Under the pieces are notes generated by a model that saw nothing but the letters and a program-made list of their open reading frames with translations, had not been told where the DNA came from and searched no databases. Shown here piece after piece: positions 1-6,885 of a stretch of DNA of 8,137 nt. The stretch is from NCBI GenBank assembly GCA_959604115.1, contig CAUHBW010000161.1, positions 1-8,137 of the forward strand. Reading direction: 5' to 3'. Position numbers and translations under genes: made by a program. The DNA is from an uncultured Bilophila sp. (lineage in GTDB: Bacteria > Desulfobacterota > Desulfovibrionia > Desulfovibrionales > Desulfovibrionaceae). Within the stretch, counting starts at the first letter, position 1, and each line of letters starts with the position of its first letter.

Positions 1-44
1 AAGGGAACTTTCTCCAGAAAGTTCCCTTTCCCCCTCCCCAATCC
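1..44 (-). terminator. Hairpin directly downstream of murJ (repeat-family tail)
   Basis: A perfect 13-bp inverted repeat (arms 1-13 and 16-28, separated by CC) lies just past the murJ stop, with a C-rich tract (29-39) between the arm and the stop codon. On the minus strand this is a strong stem-loop 16 bases after TAA, the place expected for a transcription terminator. The outer part of the stem and any U-tract lie beyond base 1, so intrinsic termination cannot be confirmed. The sequence aligns without gaps with 4804-4850, the hairpin after the aminotransferase gene, so it belongs to a dispersed family. Confidence 0.7.
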
Positions 45-1634
45 TTATCCCCGTCTCCTTCGCAGACACAGGGCCTCGGGCATGAGCAGCTTGGCGAGGA
101 CGAGATAGGGAACGGCGAACACGATCCCGGCGACGCCGCAGATGACCGCGTGGCGCAGGGCGGCGGGGAGCCATGCGTACAGGGACGGCAGCCACAGTGG
201 CAGGCGCGCGGGCAGGCCGTAGACGGCGAGAAAGGCCAGCACGGTGCCCGGCAGGGCGAGCAGGAGCCCCTTGACGATCAGGCGGGCCATGCCGTCGAAC
301 GCGCCGGAGCCGTGCTTGCGGACCCAGAACCACGACAGGACGATGGTGTAGACGAACAGGCAGAGCGTGGTCAGCATGGCGACGCCGAAGGCTCCCCACA
401 GCTTCACCGCGAGCGGATAGACCGGCAGGGCCGCGAGCGTCGCCACGGTGCCCACCACGGCGGGCGTAAGGGTGTTCTGCCGGGCGTAGAAGGCGCGGCC
501 TATGACCTGCTGCACCACCCAGAAGGGCACGGAGAGCAGGAGAATTTGCAGCAGCGGCGCGGCGAGGACGGTTTCCTCGGCGGAGAAGCGTCCGCCCTCG
601 AATATGAAGCCGAGCGTGGGCAGGGCCACGGCCATCATGTAGGCCGTGAGCGGGATGACCACGAGCATGCTGCCGCGCAGGGCCGATCCGAGGGTGGCGT
701 CGAATCCTGTTTCGTCGCCCCGCGCCGCCAGCGCGGCGAGGAACGGGAAGGAGGCCACGCCCGCGGCCTGCGCCACCACGCCCACGGGCACGAGCATGAT
801 GCGCCGGGCGTAGCTCAGGAGGCTGACCGCGCCCTCGCCCGCCATCGAGCCGAAGATGCGCACGAACTGTTCGTCCATCGCCACGATGGACACGCCGAGC
901 ATCAGCGGCAGGGCGAGCAGGAGGAGCCGTTTCAGGAGCGGATGCCGCAGGGCGAAGCGCAGGCGCAGGCCGGAGGGAACGCCTTCGGGCAGGACGCTCC
1001 GGGCGCGCGCCGCCATGATCGGCAGCAGGAACGAACCCGTGGCGGCCCCGAACAGCACGCCCCAGCAGAAGCCCTCCATGCCCCGTCCGGTGACGAGCAG
1101 GCCGCCCGCGATGATGCACCCGTTGTAGATGAGCGGGGTGAGCGCGGGCGCGAGGAACTGCTTGCGGATGTAGAGCAGGGCGGACACGCACGCGCCGGGC
1201 AGGAAGAACACCTGCGCCGGGAGGATGATGCGGAGGAAGTGGGCCAGCCGTTCCTGCTTTTCCGGCGTGAAGCCGGGGCCGACCAGCCGGGCGAGCTCCG
1301 GCGCGAAGATCCACGCGACGGCGGTGAGGGTGGCGATGCCGATGGCCGCCCACCAGAACACCGCCGAGAAGAACCGCCAGCCGTCGGCTTCGTCCTCCTC
1401 GAAGCGTTTGGAGAGCAGCGGGATCAGCGTGATCGAGATGTAGCCGCCCGCCAGCAGATAGTTGAGAAAGTCCGGCACCACGAACGCCGCGAAATACACG
1501 TCCGACTCCGCGCCCGCTCCGAATTGCCACGAAACCACCTTGTCCCGCACAAGGCCCATCAGCCGGGACAGGAACACGCTGCCCGCCATGATCAGGGCCG
1601 CTATGCCCATTTTATGCGTCGCTGTCAGTCGCAC
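45..1634 (-). CDS. murJ: Lipid II flippase MurJ (MviN family)
   Basis: This inner-membrane protein is predicted to flip lipid-linked peptidoglycan precursor (lipid II) from the cytoplasmic to the periplasmic face; the family belongs to the MOP exporter superfamily. The 529-residue product matches the usual length (about 510-530) and is a chain of hydrophobic segments from residue 9 to the C-terminus, consistent with about 14 membrane helices. The N-terminal family signature is visible: SRLMGLVRDK (23-32) with the conserved arginines R24 and R30, then AESDVYFAAFVVP (42-54). Charged residues around 252-279 fit the central cavity. I chose the GTG at 1634 because AAGGA (plus bases 1641-1645) sits 6 bases upstream. 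The ATG at 1610 lacks such a site, and longer versions would translate through a G/C hairpin. The protein ends in LRRRRG, a basic cytoplasmic tail. It lies 168 bases after comEC on the same strand. The family assignment is firm; the exact start is less so. Confidence 0.96.
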   Translation of the reverse strand: MRLTATHKMGIAALIMAGSVFLSRLMGLVRDKVVSWQFGAGAESDVYFAAFVVPDFLNYLLAGGYISITLIPLLSKRFEEDEADGWRFFSAVFWWAAIGIATLTAVAWIFAPELARLVGPGFTPEKQERLAHFLRIILPAQVFFLPGACVSALLYIRKQFLAPALTPLIYNGCIIAGGLLVTGRGMEGFCWGVLFGAATGSFLLPIMAARARSVLPEGVPSGLRLRFALRHPLLKRLLLLALPLMLGVSIVAMDEQFVRIFGSMAGEGAVSLLSYARRIMLVPVGVVAQAAGVASFPFLAALAARGDETGFDATLGSALRGSMLVVIPLTAYMMAVALPTLGFIFEGGRFSAEETVLAAPLLQILLLSVPFWVVQQVIGRAFYARQNTLTPAVVGTVATLAALPVYPLAVKLWGAFGVAMLTTLCLFVYTIVLSWFWVRKHGSGAFDGMARLIVKGLLLALPGTVLAFLAVYGLPARLPLWLPSLYAWLPAALRHAVICGVAGIVFAVPYLVLAKLLMPEALCLRRRRG

Positions 1635-1640
1635 CGGGGA

Positions 1641-1645
1641 TCCTT
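1641..1645 (-). promoter_or_regulatory. Ribosome binding site deciding the murJ start
   Basis: The minus strand reads AAGGA here, 6 bases before the GTG at 1634. No comparable site precedes the ATG at 1610, so the GTG start is preferred and adds eight residues (MRLTATHK) to the shorter alternative. Confidence 0.6.
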
Positions 1646-1652
1646 CGGAGGC

Positions 1653-1744
1653 GAGGCTTGGGGGTGGGGGGGCGGCCCCCTCCCGTTGACGGGCTCCCCC
1701 CCCCACTCCCCAAACCTCACCCCTCCGCCTCCTGAGACTTTTGC
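1653..1744 (-). repeat. G/C-tract hairpin with repeat head, between comEC and murJ
   Basis: Two near-complementary arms, 1653-1672 and 1696-1718, form a stem of about 20 bp made largely of runs of G against runs of C, including nine consecutive C at 1696-1704. The loop holds a small inner stem (CCCG 1682-1685 with CGGG 1690-1693). Beyond the stem the minus strand reads GCAAAAGTCT (plus 1744-1735), then GTTTGGGGAG (plus 1715-1706). This resembles the repeat at 4761-4801 (GCGAAAGTCTT, then GTTTGGGGAAG) in the opposite orientation. There is no U-tract, so it is not a textbook intrinsic terminator; it may slow or separate transcription of murJ from comEC. It is the most diverged copy of the proposed family. 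Confidence 0.5.
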
Positions 1745-1802
1745 GTCTTGAGGGAGGGTAATGATGTTGTCTGGTCCTTTATCGGGAAAGAGGAACGGAA
1801 CG

Positions 1803-4466
1803 TCAGTCGGGGGGAGGGGAACGGAATCCCCTGTTCCCGTCGCGCAGTTCTCTCGTGTTCCAGTACACGGCGATTTCGCCCTCGTCGCCGGTGACGCGAA
1901 GGGGAATGCCGCGCCGGGCCAGTTCTTCGCGGACCGCCCGGGCGGGGAGCCGGTAGGCGTTGTACGCTCCCGCGCTGGCGATGGCCAGTTCGGGCGACAC
2001 GGCGTCGTACAGCTCGGAGACGAGGCTTCCCGACGAGCCGTGATGCGGCAGGACGAGCACCTCCGCCGACAGGTCCGCGCCGCTTCGCAGGAGGTTCCGC
2101 AGGTACGGCCCTTCGGCGTCGCCGGGCAGCAAGGCCAGCCCGTGTCCGTTGCCGGTCAGCCGGAGTATCAGCCCGTCGTTGCCGGAGGGGGTTACGCCGG
2201 GCGGAGGGGCGAGCACTTCGAGGGCCAGTCCGTCCGCCAGCGGGATCACGTCGCCCGACCGGAGAGTATGACGGGGAATGTTCCGCAGCGCAAGGACGGA
2301 GCCGAAGGCCTCCTCCAGAGGCCGGGAAGCCTTGTTCCGCGCCGGGCTGGAGGAGGTGTCCGCCGGGATCGGCGTCGCCGGGGCGGTGTACGCGGCTCCC
2401 ACGGCGTAGCGGGAGGCGATGAACAGAAGCCCCTTGAGGTGGTCCCGGTCGGGATGGCTCAGGGCGATGAAGTCCAGCCGGGGCAGGTCGTTGGCGGTGA
2501 GGACCGGGGAAACGACGTCCCGGCCCACGTCGAAACGGTCGGAGAACAGCCCGCCGCCGTCCACGAGCGCCCGTCCTTTGTGGGACCATTCCAGCAGGAC
2601 GGCCTGTCCCTGTCCGACGTCGAGCACCCGGAGTCCGACTTTCGGTTCGAAAAAGGCGTGGACCCACAGCAGCGGACCGACGGAGAGCAGGACGGCCCCG
2701 GCGATCAGGAGCCGCCTTCCCGCGAGCGGGAGCCGGGGCCGGTTCACGCGCAGGCTCAGGGCGACACAGATCGCCGCAAAGCCGAGCAGAGCGGTCCAGT
2801 GCGGACGAGGGGCCACGAATACGTCCATGCCCGCGCGGTCTTGCAGCCGGAGCAGTCCGCGCAAAAGCGTTTCGCAGGGAATGTCCGCCAGATGCAGGAG
2901 CAGGGCCGCCGGGGAATCGAGGCCGAGCGCGGCGGCTCCCAGCCCGAGAAAGGACAGGGGCAGGACGACGAATCCGAGCACGGGCAGCCACGGCAGATTG
3001 AGCGGAAACCACAACGTCGATTGCCCGAAGGCGTCCAGCACGAGGGGCAGTGTGGCGATCTGCGCCGCGACGGAACACCCGAGCGTCAGCCAGACGAGCC
3101 GCAGGAGGCGGCTGCCCGCCGCCCGCGCCGGAGACGCCTTTCCCTGAAGGACGCCGAGGGGCGAAACGTTGAGCGGCCCTTTGAGCCACAGGGCGCGGAA
3201 CCACGGGAGGCACAGGGCGATGCCCGCCACCGCCGAGAAGGACAGCTGCACGCCGAGGTCGTAGACGCACGGCGGATCATTCAGGAGCATGCAGAACAGG
3301 GCGACGATCAGCACGTCCGCAAAGGCGAAGGGCGGGCGCAGGAGCGCGCGGCGGTGCAGGCGTTCGGGAAACAGGTCGGCGGCGTAGCGCAGCAGACAGG
3401 CGCAGGCGAGCATGATCGCGGCACGGACCAGCGAGGGCGGAGCGTCCCCGAGCCAGAGATAGAGCGTCGCCAGCGGCAGACTCAGAAGCCCCACGAGGCT
3501 GTAGGCCGGAAAACGCAGGAACGCGCCGGGAGCGATCAGGCCGACGAACCCAGCCACCGCCAGCGCGCCGAGGGCCACGACCGCGAGATGCTGGCCGGAC
3601 AGGGCGAGGCTGTGCGTCAGGCCCGCCGCGTTGATGCGTTCCATGTCCGGAGTGTCCAGCCCGTAACGGTCCCCGAACAGCAGGGCCGGGATGACGGCGG
3701 AGGCGGGGCGTGTCTCCGGAGAAAGGGTTTGTCCTCGATTTCGTTCGTCCTCATGGGCGGCTTGCGGCGGCGCGGGGAACAGGCGGTGGGCGAAGGCGAA
3801 GTCCGGCGATTCGAGCGCGGCGAGGACGCGCAGGCGCAGCCGTTCCCGCAGGGCCGCCGCGAAAGACGGTTCGCCGGAGACGCGGACGGCGGCGTCATCC
3901 CGCTTGGTCCACGCCTGAAAGAAGACGCCCTGCCGGTGCCAGTAGTCCTCGCTGTTCCACGTTCCCCGATTGCGGAAGCCGTGGGCCGGACGGATGCTCA
4001 GGCGCGCGGCGAGGCGTTGCCCCGGAAGCGGGCGCGGGCCTTCGGGAACGTCCCGCCACGTCAGGGCGAGTCCTCCGGGGAGGGGGTCCGCGTCCCCGTT
4101 CGTCGGGACGACGTTTTCCATGATGATCCGCAGCCGCCGGTCCGGCAGGCCCCGGACGTTTTGCACGACGCCCTCCACGGGAACGGCCTTCCGGGCGTTC
4201 AGACCGGCTTCCAGCCACGCCGGAAGCGGCGGCGCGACCGGTTCGGCCCGCAGTCCCGCCCACCAGCCCGCTGCGAGAAACAGCAGAAGCGCAAGACAGC
4301 ACGCGGGCCGCCGCGTCCGACCGTCCGCCCACGCGATCGCCGCGCAGGCCGACAACGCCGGAACCGGAAACCGGGCCGCGACGATGCCCGCCGCGAACAG
4401 CAGCACGCCCGTTTCCCAGAACAGCAGCGGCTGGATCGGCGGTATGATCGGCGTGGGATGCTTCAT
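1803..4466 (-). CDS. comEC: ComEC/Rec2-family DNA internalization channel protein
   Basis: This predicted inner-membrane channel carries single-stranded DNA into the cytoplasm during natural transformation. The 887-residue product shows the full family layout. An N-terminal hydrophobic region and soluble DUF4131-type domain cover about 10-190. The polytopic Competence domain covers about 255-575 and contains HSLALSGQHLAVV (285-297), a variant of the usual SGLH signature. A C-terminal metallo-beta-lactamase-fold domain starts at LRVLDVGQGQA (612-622), followed by VDGGG (635-639), SHPDRDH (670-676), LLPGDAE (779-785) and LPHHGSSGS (806-814). These motifs carry the expected metal-binding His/Asp residues, so the domain looks intact. 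The ATG at 4466 gives a protein starting just before the first hydrophobic stretch. No Shine-Dalgarno is visible there, and the frame stays open upstream to a GTG at 4658, but that extension is basic and does not resemble a family N-terminus. No other competence genes are in the window. Confidence 0.94.
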   Translation of the reverse strand: MKHPTPIIPPIQPLLFWETGVLLFAAGIVAARFPVPALSACAAIAWADGRTRRPACCLALLLFLAAGWWAGLRAEPVAPPLPAWLEAGLNARKAVPVEGVVQNVRGLPDRRLRIIMENVVPTNGDADPLPGGLALTWRDVPEGPRPLPGQRLAARLSIRPAHGFRNRGTWNSEDYWHRQGVFFQAWTKRDDAAVRVSGEPSFAAALRERLRLRVLAALESPDFAFAHRLFPAPPQAAHEDERNRGQTLSPETRPASAVIPALLFGDRYGLDTPDMERINAAGLTHSLALSGQHLAVVALGALAVAGFVGLIAPGAFLRFPAYSLVGLLSLPLATLYLWLGDAPPSLVRAAIMLACACLLRYAADLFPERLHRRALLRPPFAFADVLIVALFCMLLNDPPCVYDLGVQLSFSAVAGIALCLPWFRALWLKGPLNVSPLGVLQGKASPARAAGSRLLRLVWLTLGCSVAAQIATLPLVLDAFGQSTLWFPLNLPWLPVLGFVVLPLSFLGLGAAALGLDSPAALLLHLADIPCETLLRGLLRLQDRAGMDVFVAPRPHWTALLGFAAICVALSLRVNRPRLPLAGRRLLIAGAVLLSVGPLLWVHAFFEPKVGLRVLDVGQGQAVLLEWSHKGRALVDGGGLFSDRFDVGRDVVSPVLTANDLPRLDFIALSHPDRDHLKGLLFIASRYAVGAAYTAPATPIPADTSSSPARNKASRPLEEAFGSVLALRNIPRHTLRSGDVIPLADGLALEVLAPPPGVTPSGNDGLILRLTGNGHGLALLPGDAEGPYLRNLLRSGADLSAEVLVLPHHGSSGSLVSELYDAVSPELAIASAGAYNAYRLPARAVREELARRGIPLRVTGDEGEIAVYWNTRELRDGNRGFRSPPPD

Positions 4467-4736
4467 GAATACACGGAGGAAAGACGTTTTATGTGAAACC
4501 GGTCCTGAGAGGGAATCGCCGTTTTCGCATCTTTGAGCCGACCGGGCCTTGGAGGGGGAAACCGCGGAACCGGACCGCTGCAAGCGGAAGCCGCAAAACT
4601 GACGCCTCTCCGCCTTCGGGCCTTTCGCCGGGAACGCGGAGAGATCCGGCAACCGCACATACGAGCGAGAATCCCGTAACCGGCGTTTCCCAACCGTTCG
4701 GATGCTCCCATCCCGAATCTCCGAGAATCGGGAACG
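4467..4736 (-). other. Upstream region of comEC with inverted repeats
   Basis: I find no convincing gene and no convincing sigma-70 promoter here. It holds several inverted repeats. CTCTCCGC at 4606-4613 pairs perfectly with 4636-4643. CGGCGTT at 4681-4687 pairs with AACGCCG at 4733-4739. A hairpin at 4697-4717 has eight base pairs and one bulge around loop CTCC. A competing hairpin lies at 4711-4733, nine of ten positions paired, loop CCG. Because the aminotransferase gene ends in a hairpin at 4793-4842, a separate comEC promoter would be expected in this stretch. The structures could be a leader RNA or part of a repeat. Confidence 0.35.
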
Positions 4737-4850
4737 CCGCGAACATGGATTCGATAAACGCGAAAGTCTTTGAAAGAGAAAGGGTGGGGTTTGGGGAAGG
4801 GAGGAGGAAATTTTCTCCAGAAAGTTCTCTCCTCCCCTCCCCAGTCTTTA
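4737..4850. repeat. Dispersed repeat: head, G-runs and long hairpin
   Basis: This element of about 114 bases has three parts on the plus strand. The head, 4737-4770, matches 8077-8110 at 31 of 34 bases. A purine-rich stretch with four G-runs follows (4782-4801). A long hairpin (4793-4842) then leads to TTA at 4848-4850, the complement of the aminotransferase stop codon. The last 47 bases match bases 1-47 of the window at 38 positions without gaps. A diverged inverted copy lies at 1653-1744. Recurrence at gene ends suggests a genome-wide family serving as 3' ends of transcripts, or a REP-like non-autonomous element; the window alone cannot decide. Confidence 0.65.
4793..4842 (-). terminator. 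Long hairpin after the pdxK-murI-aminotransferase operon
   Basis: Arms 4793-4816 and 4819-4842 form a stem of 24 positions. As minus-strand RNA, two of the imperfect positions are G-U pairs and two are mismatches, and the tip is CUGGAG. It begins 5 bases after the TAA of the aminotransferase gene. No run of U follows; the downstream RNA is C-rich (complement of the G-runs). It is a likely transcript end or RNA-stabilising structure, but not a classic intrinsic terminator. Confidence 0.65.
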
Positions 4851-5942
4851 TTTCCCAAGCGTGGCGGCGATGGCGTCGAGAGCCTGTTCCATGAGGAAGG
4901 GCTGCGCCTGCGTGCCCATGTGGCCGAGACGGAAGACCTTGCCGTCCATCGGGCCGAAGCTGCCGGTGCAGATGAGCCCGTGGCGGCGGAGGGCTTCCTT
5001 CCACTCGGGCCACGCGTACCCGTCGGGGATCAGCGCGGCGGTGACGGTGGGCGCGTTGACCGCATCGGGTGCGGTCCACAGCTTGACGCCGAGTTCGGCC
5101 AGACCGGCGCGGCACTGGGCGGCGACGGCCTCGTGGCGGGCGAAGGCGGCGTCCATGCCTTCCTTGAACAGCGCCTGCGTCCCGGCGTACAGCGCGGCGA
5201 CGCCGTGCCAGTTCGGGGTGTAGGGACAGCGTCCGTCCGTGCGGACGGTGCGGAAGGGCAGGATGGAATCATAGCCCTGATAGTTCACTTCCTTCATGCG
5301 TTCCCACGCGGCCCCGCTGACGCCCACCATGCTCATGCTCGGGGGGCAGCTCAGGCACTTCTGGGAACCGCCGAGCATCAGGTCCACATGCCATTCGTCC
5401 ATATGCACGGGCGCGCCGCCGAGGCCCGCCACCGTGTCCACATAAAACAGCGGTACGCCGAGATCCTTCTTGAGCTTGCCGAGCGCGGCGATGGGGTTCA
5501 GGGTGCCGGAGGGCGTTTCGCAATGCACGGCGGTGAGCATGACCGGCTTGACGCGGCGGATGGCCTCTTCGATGACCTGCAAGTCCTTCTCGCGGATGGA
5601 GGCGTCGTAGGGCAGGGAAACCTTTTCCACGACGCAGCCGAAGGATTCCGCCATATCCCCGATGCCGTCTCCGAACACGCCGGTGCCGACGCTGACCACG
5701 TGGTCGCCGGGCTTCAGGCAGCTTTTCAGCGCGCCCCAGAGGGCCAGCATGCCTTCGCCGGTCATCAGGACCACGTCGTCCTTCGTGCCCATCAGTTTGC
5801 CGATGCCGCGGCTGGTCGCGTCGTACAGGCACAGGAAATCCGATTCGACCTGACCGGAGCCGTAATCCCTGCCGAGCACGGCGATGACGTCCTCATGCAG
5901 GGCGACCGGACCGGGAACCATGGGAATGGGTGCGTAACTCAT
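4848..5942 (-). CDS. Class-V PLP aminotransferase, alanine/serine-glyoxylate type
   Basis: This cytoplasmic fold-type-I PLP enzyme of 364 residues is predicted to move an amino group between an amino acid (alanine or serine) and an oxo-acid (glyoxylate or pyruvate). The start MVPGPVALHEDV (8-19) is typical of the alanine-glyoxylate/serine-pyruvate group. Visible active-site features are the TGEGMLALWGAL cofactor-phosphate region (61-72), ETPSGTLNP (142-150), YVDTVAGLGG (167-176) with D169 facing the pyridine nitrogen, GGSQKCLSCPP (191-201) with K195 as the Schiff-base lysine, and VFRLGHMG (336-343) with R338 for the substrate carboxylate. The ATG overlaps the murI TGA as ATGA, and AAGGA (5950-5954) lies 7 bases upstream, which fixes the start and implies translational coupling. 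The exact substrate cannot be read from sequence. Aminoethylphosphonate-pyruvate transaminase is a less likely relative, because its LLTPGP start is absent. Confidence 0.88.
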   Translation of the reverse strand: MSYAPIPMVPGPVALHEDVIAVLGRDYGSGQVESDFLCLYDATSRGIGKLMGTKDDVVLMTGEGMLALWGALKSCLKPGDHVVSVGTGVFGDGIGDMAESFGCVVEKVSLPYDASIREKDLQVIEEAIRRVKPVMLTAVHCETPSGTLNPIAALGKLKKDLGVPLFYVDTVAGLGGAPVHMDEWHVDLMLGGSQKCLSCPPSMSMVGVSGAAWERMKEVNYQGYDSILPFRTVRTDGRCPYTPNWHGVAALYAGTQALFKEGMDAAFARHEAVAAQCRAGLAELGVKLWTAPDAVNAPTVTAALIPDGYAWPEWKEALRRHGLICTGSFGPMDGKVFRLGHMGTQAQPFLMEQALDAIAATLGK

Positions 5943-6847
5943 GACGTTTTCCTTTGCGTTGAAGTGGGATCGGCGTCGTCGGGGAGCGGGACGTTTTCGA
6001 GGTCCACGAGCCGGACGTCGCCGTCCTTGATGTCCATGTTGAGGAACAGGCTTCCCGTGCGGGTGAACCGCTGCGGGTCGTCGGTGATGAAAAAGCGGAT
6101 GTTGCCGCCGTTGGCTTCCTGCGGATGCGTCAGCCCTCTGTCGGCAAGACGCCGCCTGACCACTTCGGCGGTGGTGGCGGCGGAATCCACGATGTGGACG
6201 TCGGGGCCGAGAACCTTGCGGATGGCGGCGGCGAGCATGGGATAGTGGGTGCAGCCGAGCACGAGGCAGTCAGGGGCGGGGGCCTTGTCGAATATCGGCG
6301 AGAGGTACCGGGACACCACGCCCTCGACGATGGGGCCGTCGAACCAGCCCTCCTCGGCGAACGGCACGAACAGGGGGCAGGCGAGGCTGCGGACCTGCGC
6401 GTCCGGGCGGCGGCGGAGGATGGCTTCGGCGTAGGCGCCGCTGCGGATGGTGGATTCGGTGGCGATGACCGCGATGTCGCCGGAGATCGACGCTTCGCAG
6501 GCGGCGCGGGAGCCGGGTTCGATCACGCCGATGACGGGCATGTCGGGCCACATCTCGCGCAGGGCCGGGAGCGCGGCGGCGGTGGCTGTGTTGCAGGCGA
6601 TGACCAGCAGCTTGATCCGCAGGCCGATGAGCTTGGCGGCGGCCTGCGAGGTGTAGCGGACGATGGTTTTCAGGCTCTTGGCCCCGTAGGGCACGCGGGC
6701 CGTGTCGCCGAGGAACAGGAAATTCTCGTCGGGCATGAGGCGGCGCATGGCGTCGAGCACGGTCAGGCCGCCGACGCCGGAGTCGAAAACGCCGATGGGC
6801 AGCCGGGCGAGGGTTTCGTCGAACTGTCCGCAGGATTCCTGAGGCAT
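5939..6847 (-). CDS. murI: Glutamate racemase
   Basis: MurI converts L-glutamate to D-glutamate for the peptidoglycan stem peptide, using two cysteines as acid and base and no PLP. The 302-residue product has the family motifs in order: PIGVFDSGVGGLTV (17-30) with D22 and S23, LGDTARVPYG (46-55), VIACNTATA (82-90) with catalytic C85, and LVLGCTHYP (195-203) with catalytic C199 and H201. The length is slightly above the usual 265-290 because of a hydrophilic tail after about 285. I chose the ATG at 6847 because GGAGGA (6857-6862) precedes it by 9 bases; the frame stays open further upstream but overlaps pdxK there. A CCCGCGCGGG palindrome (6861-6870) abuts and partly overlaps the ribosome binding site. 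It sits 38 bases after pdxK and overlaps the aminotransferase start by 4 bases, so the three form one operon. Confidence 0.97.
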   Translation of the reverse strand: MPQESCGQFDETLARLPIGVFDSGVGGLTVLDAMRRLMPDENFLFLGDTARVPYGAKSLKTIVRYTSQAAAKLIGLRIKLLVIACNTATAAALPALREMWPDMPVIGVIEPGSRAACEASISGDIAVIATESTIRSGAYAEAILRRRPDAQVRSLACPLFVPFAEEGWFDGPIVEGVVSRYLSPIFDKAPAPDCLVLGCTHYPMLAAAIRKVLGPDVHIVDSAATTAEVVRRRLADRGLTHPQEANGGNIRFFITDDPQRFTRTGSLFLNMDIKDGDVRLVDLENVPLPDDADPTSTQRKTS

Positions 6848-6885
6848 GGTGGATTCTCCTCCCGCGCGGGCGGGACGGTTGGGTT

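Noticed and set aside
1696..1704. Run of nine C as a phase-variation switch for murJ
   Set aside because: The preferred GTG at 1634 lies downstream of the run, so slippage would not change the murJ frame. An essential flippase is also an unlikely target.
150..1751. Long plus-strand open frame opposite murJ
   Set aside because: It has the same low-complexity, charged composition and lies exactly over a confident gene. It is a composition shadow.
1717..3270. Alternative minus-strand frame inside comEC
   Set aside because: It is an arginine/proline-rich translation out of frame with an intact comEC that carries all expected motifs.
1761..4496. Very long plus-strand open frame opposite comEC
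   Set aside because: The translation is rich in Q, R, G, H and E with no hydrophobic core or recognisable motif, and it mirrors comEC codons. Long antisense frames are expected in GC-rich genes.
4482..4510. CATAAA as a -10 box for comEC
   Set aside because: No acceptable -35 element lies 16-18 bases upstream.
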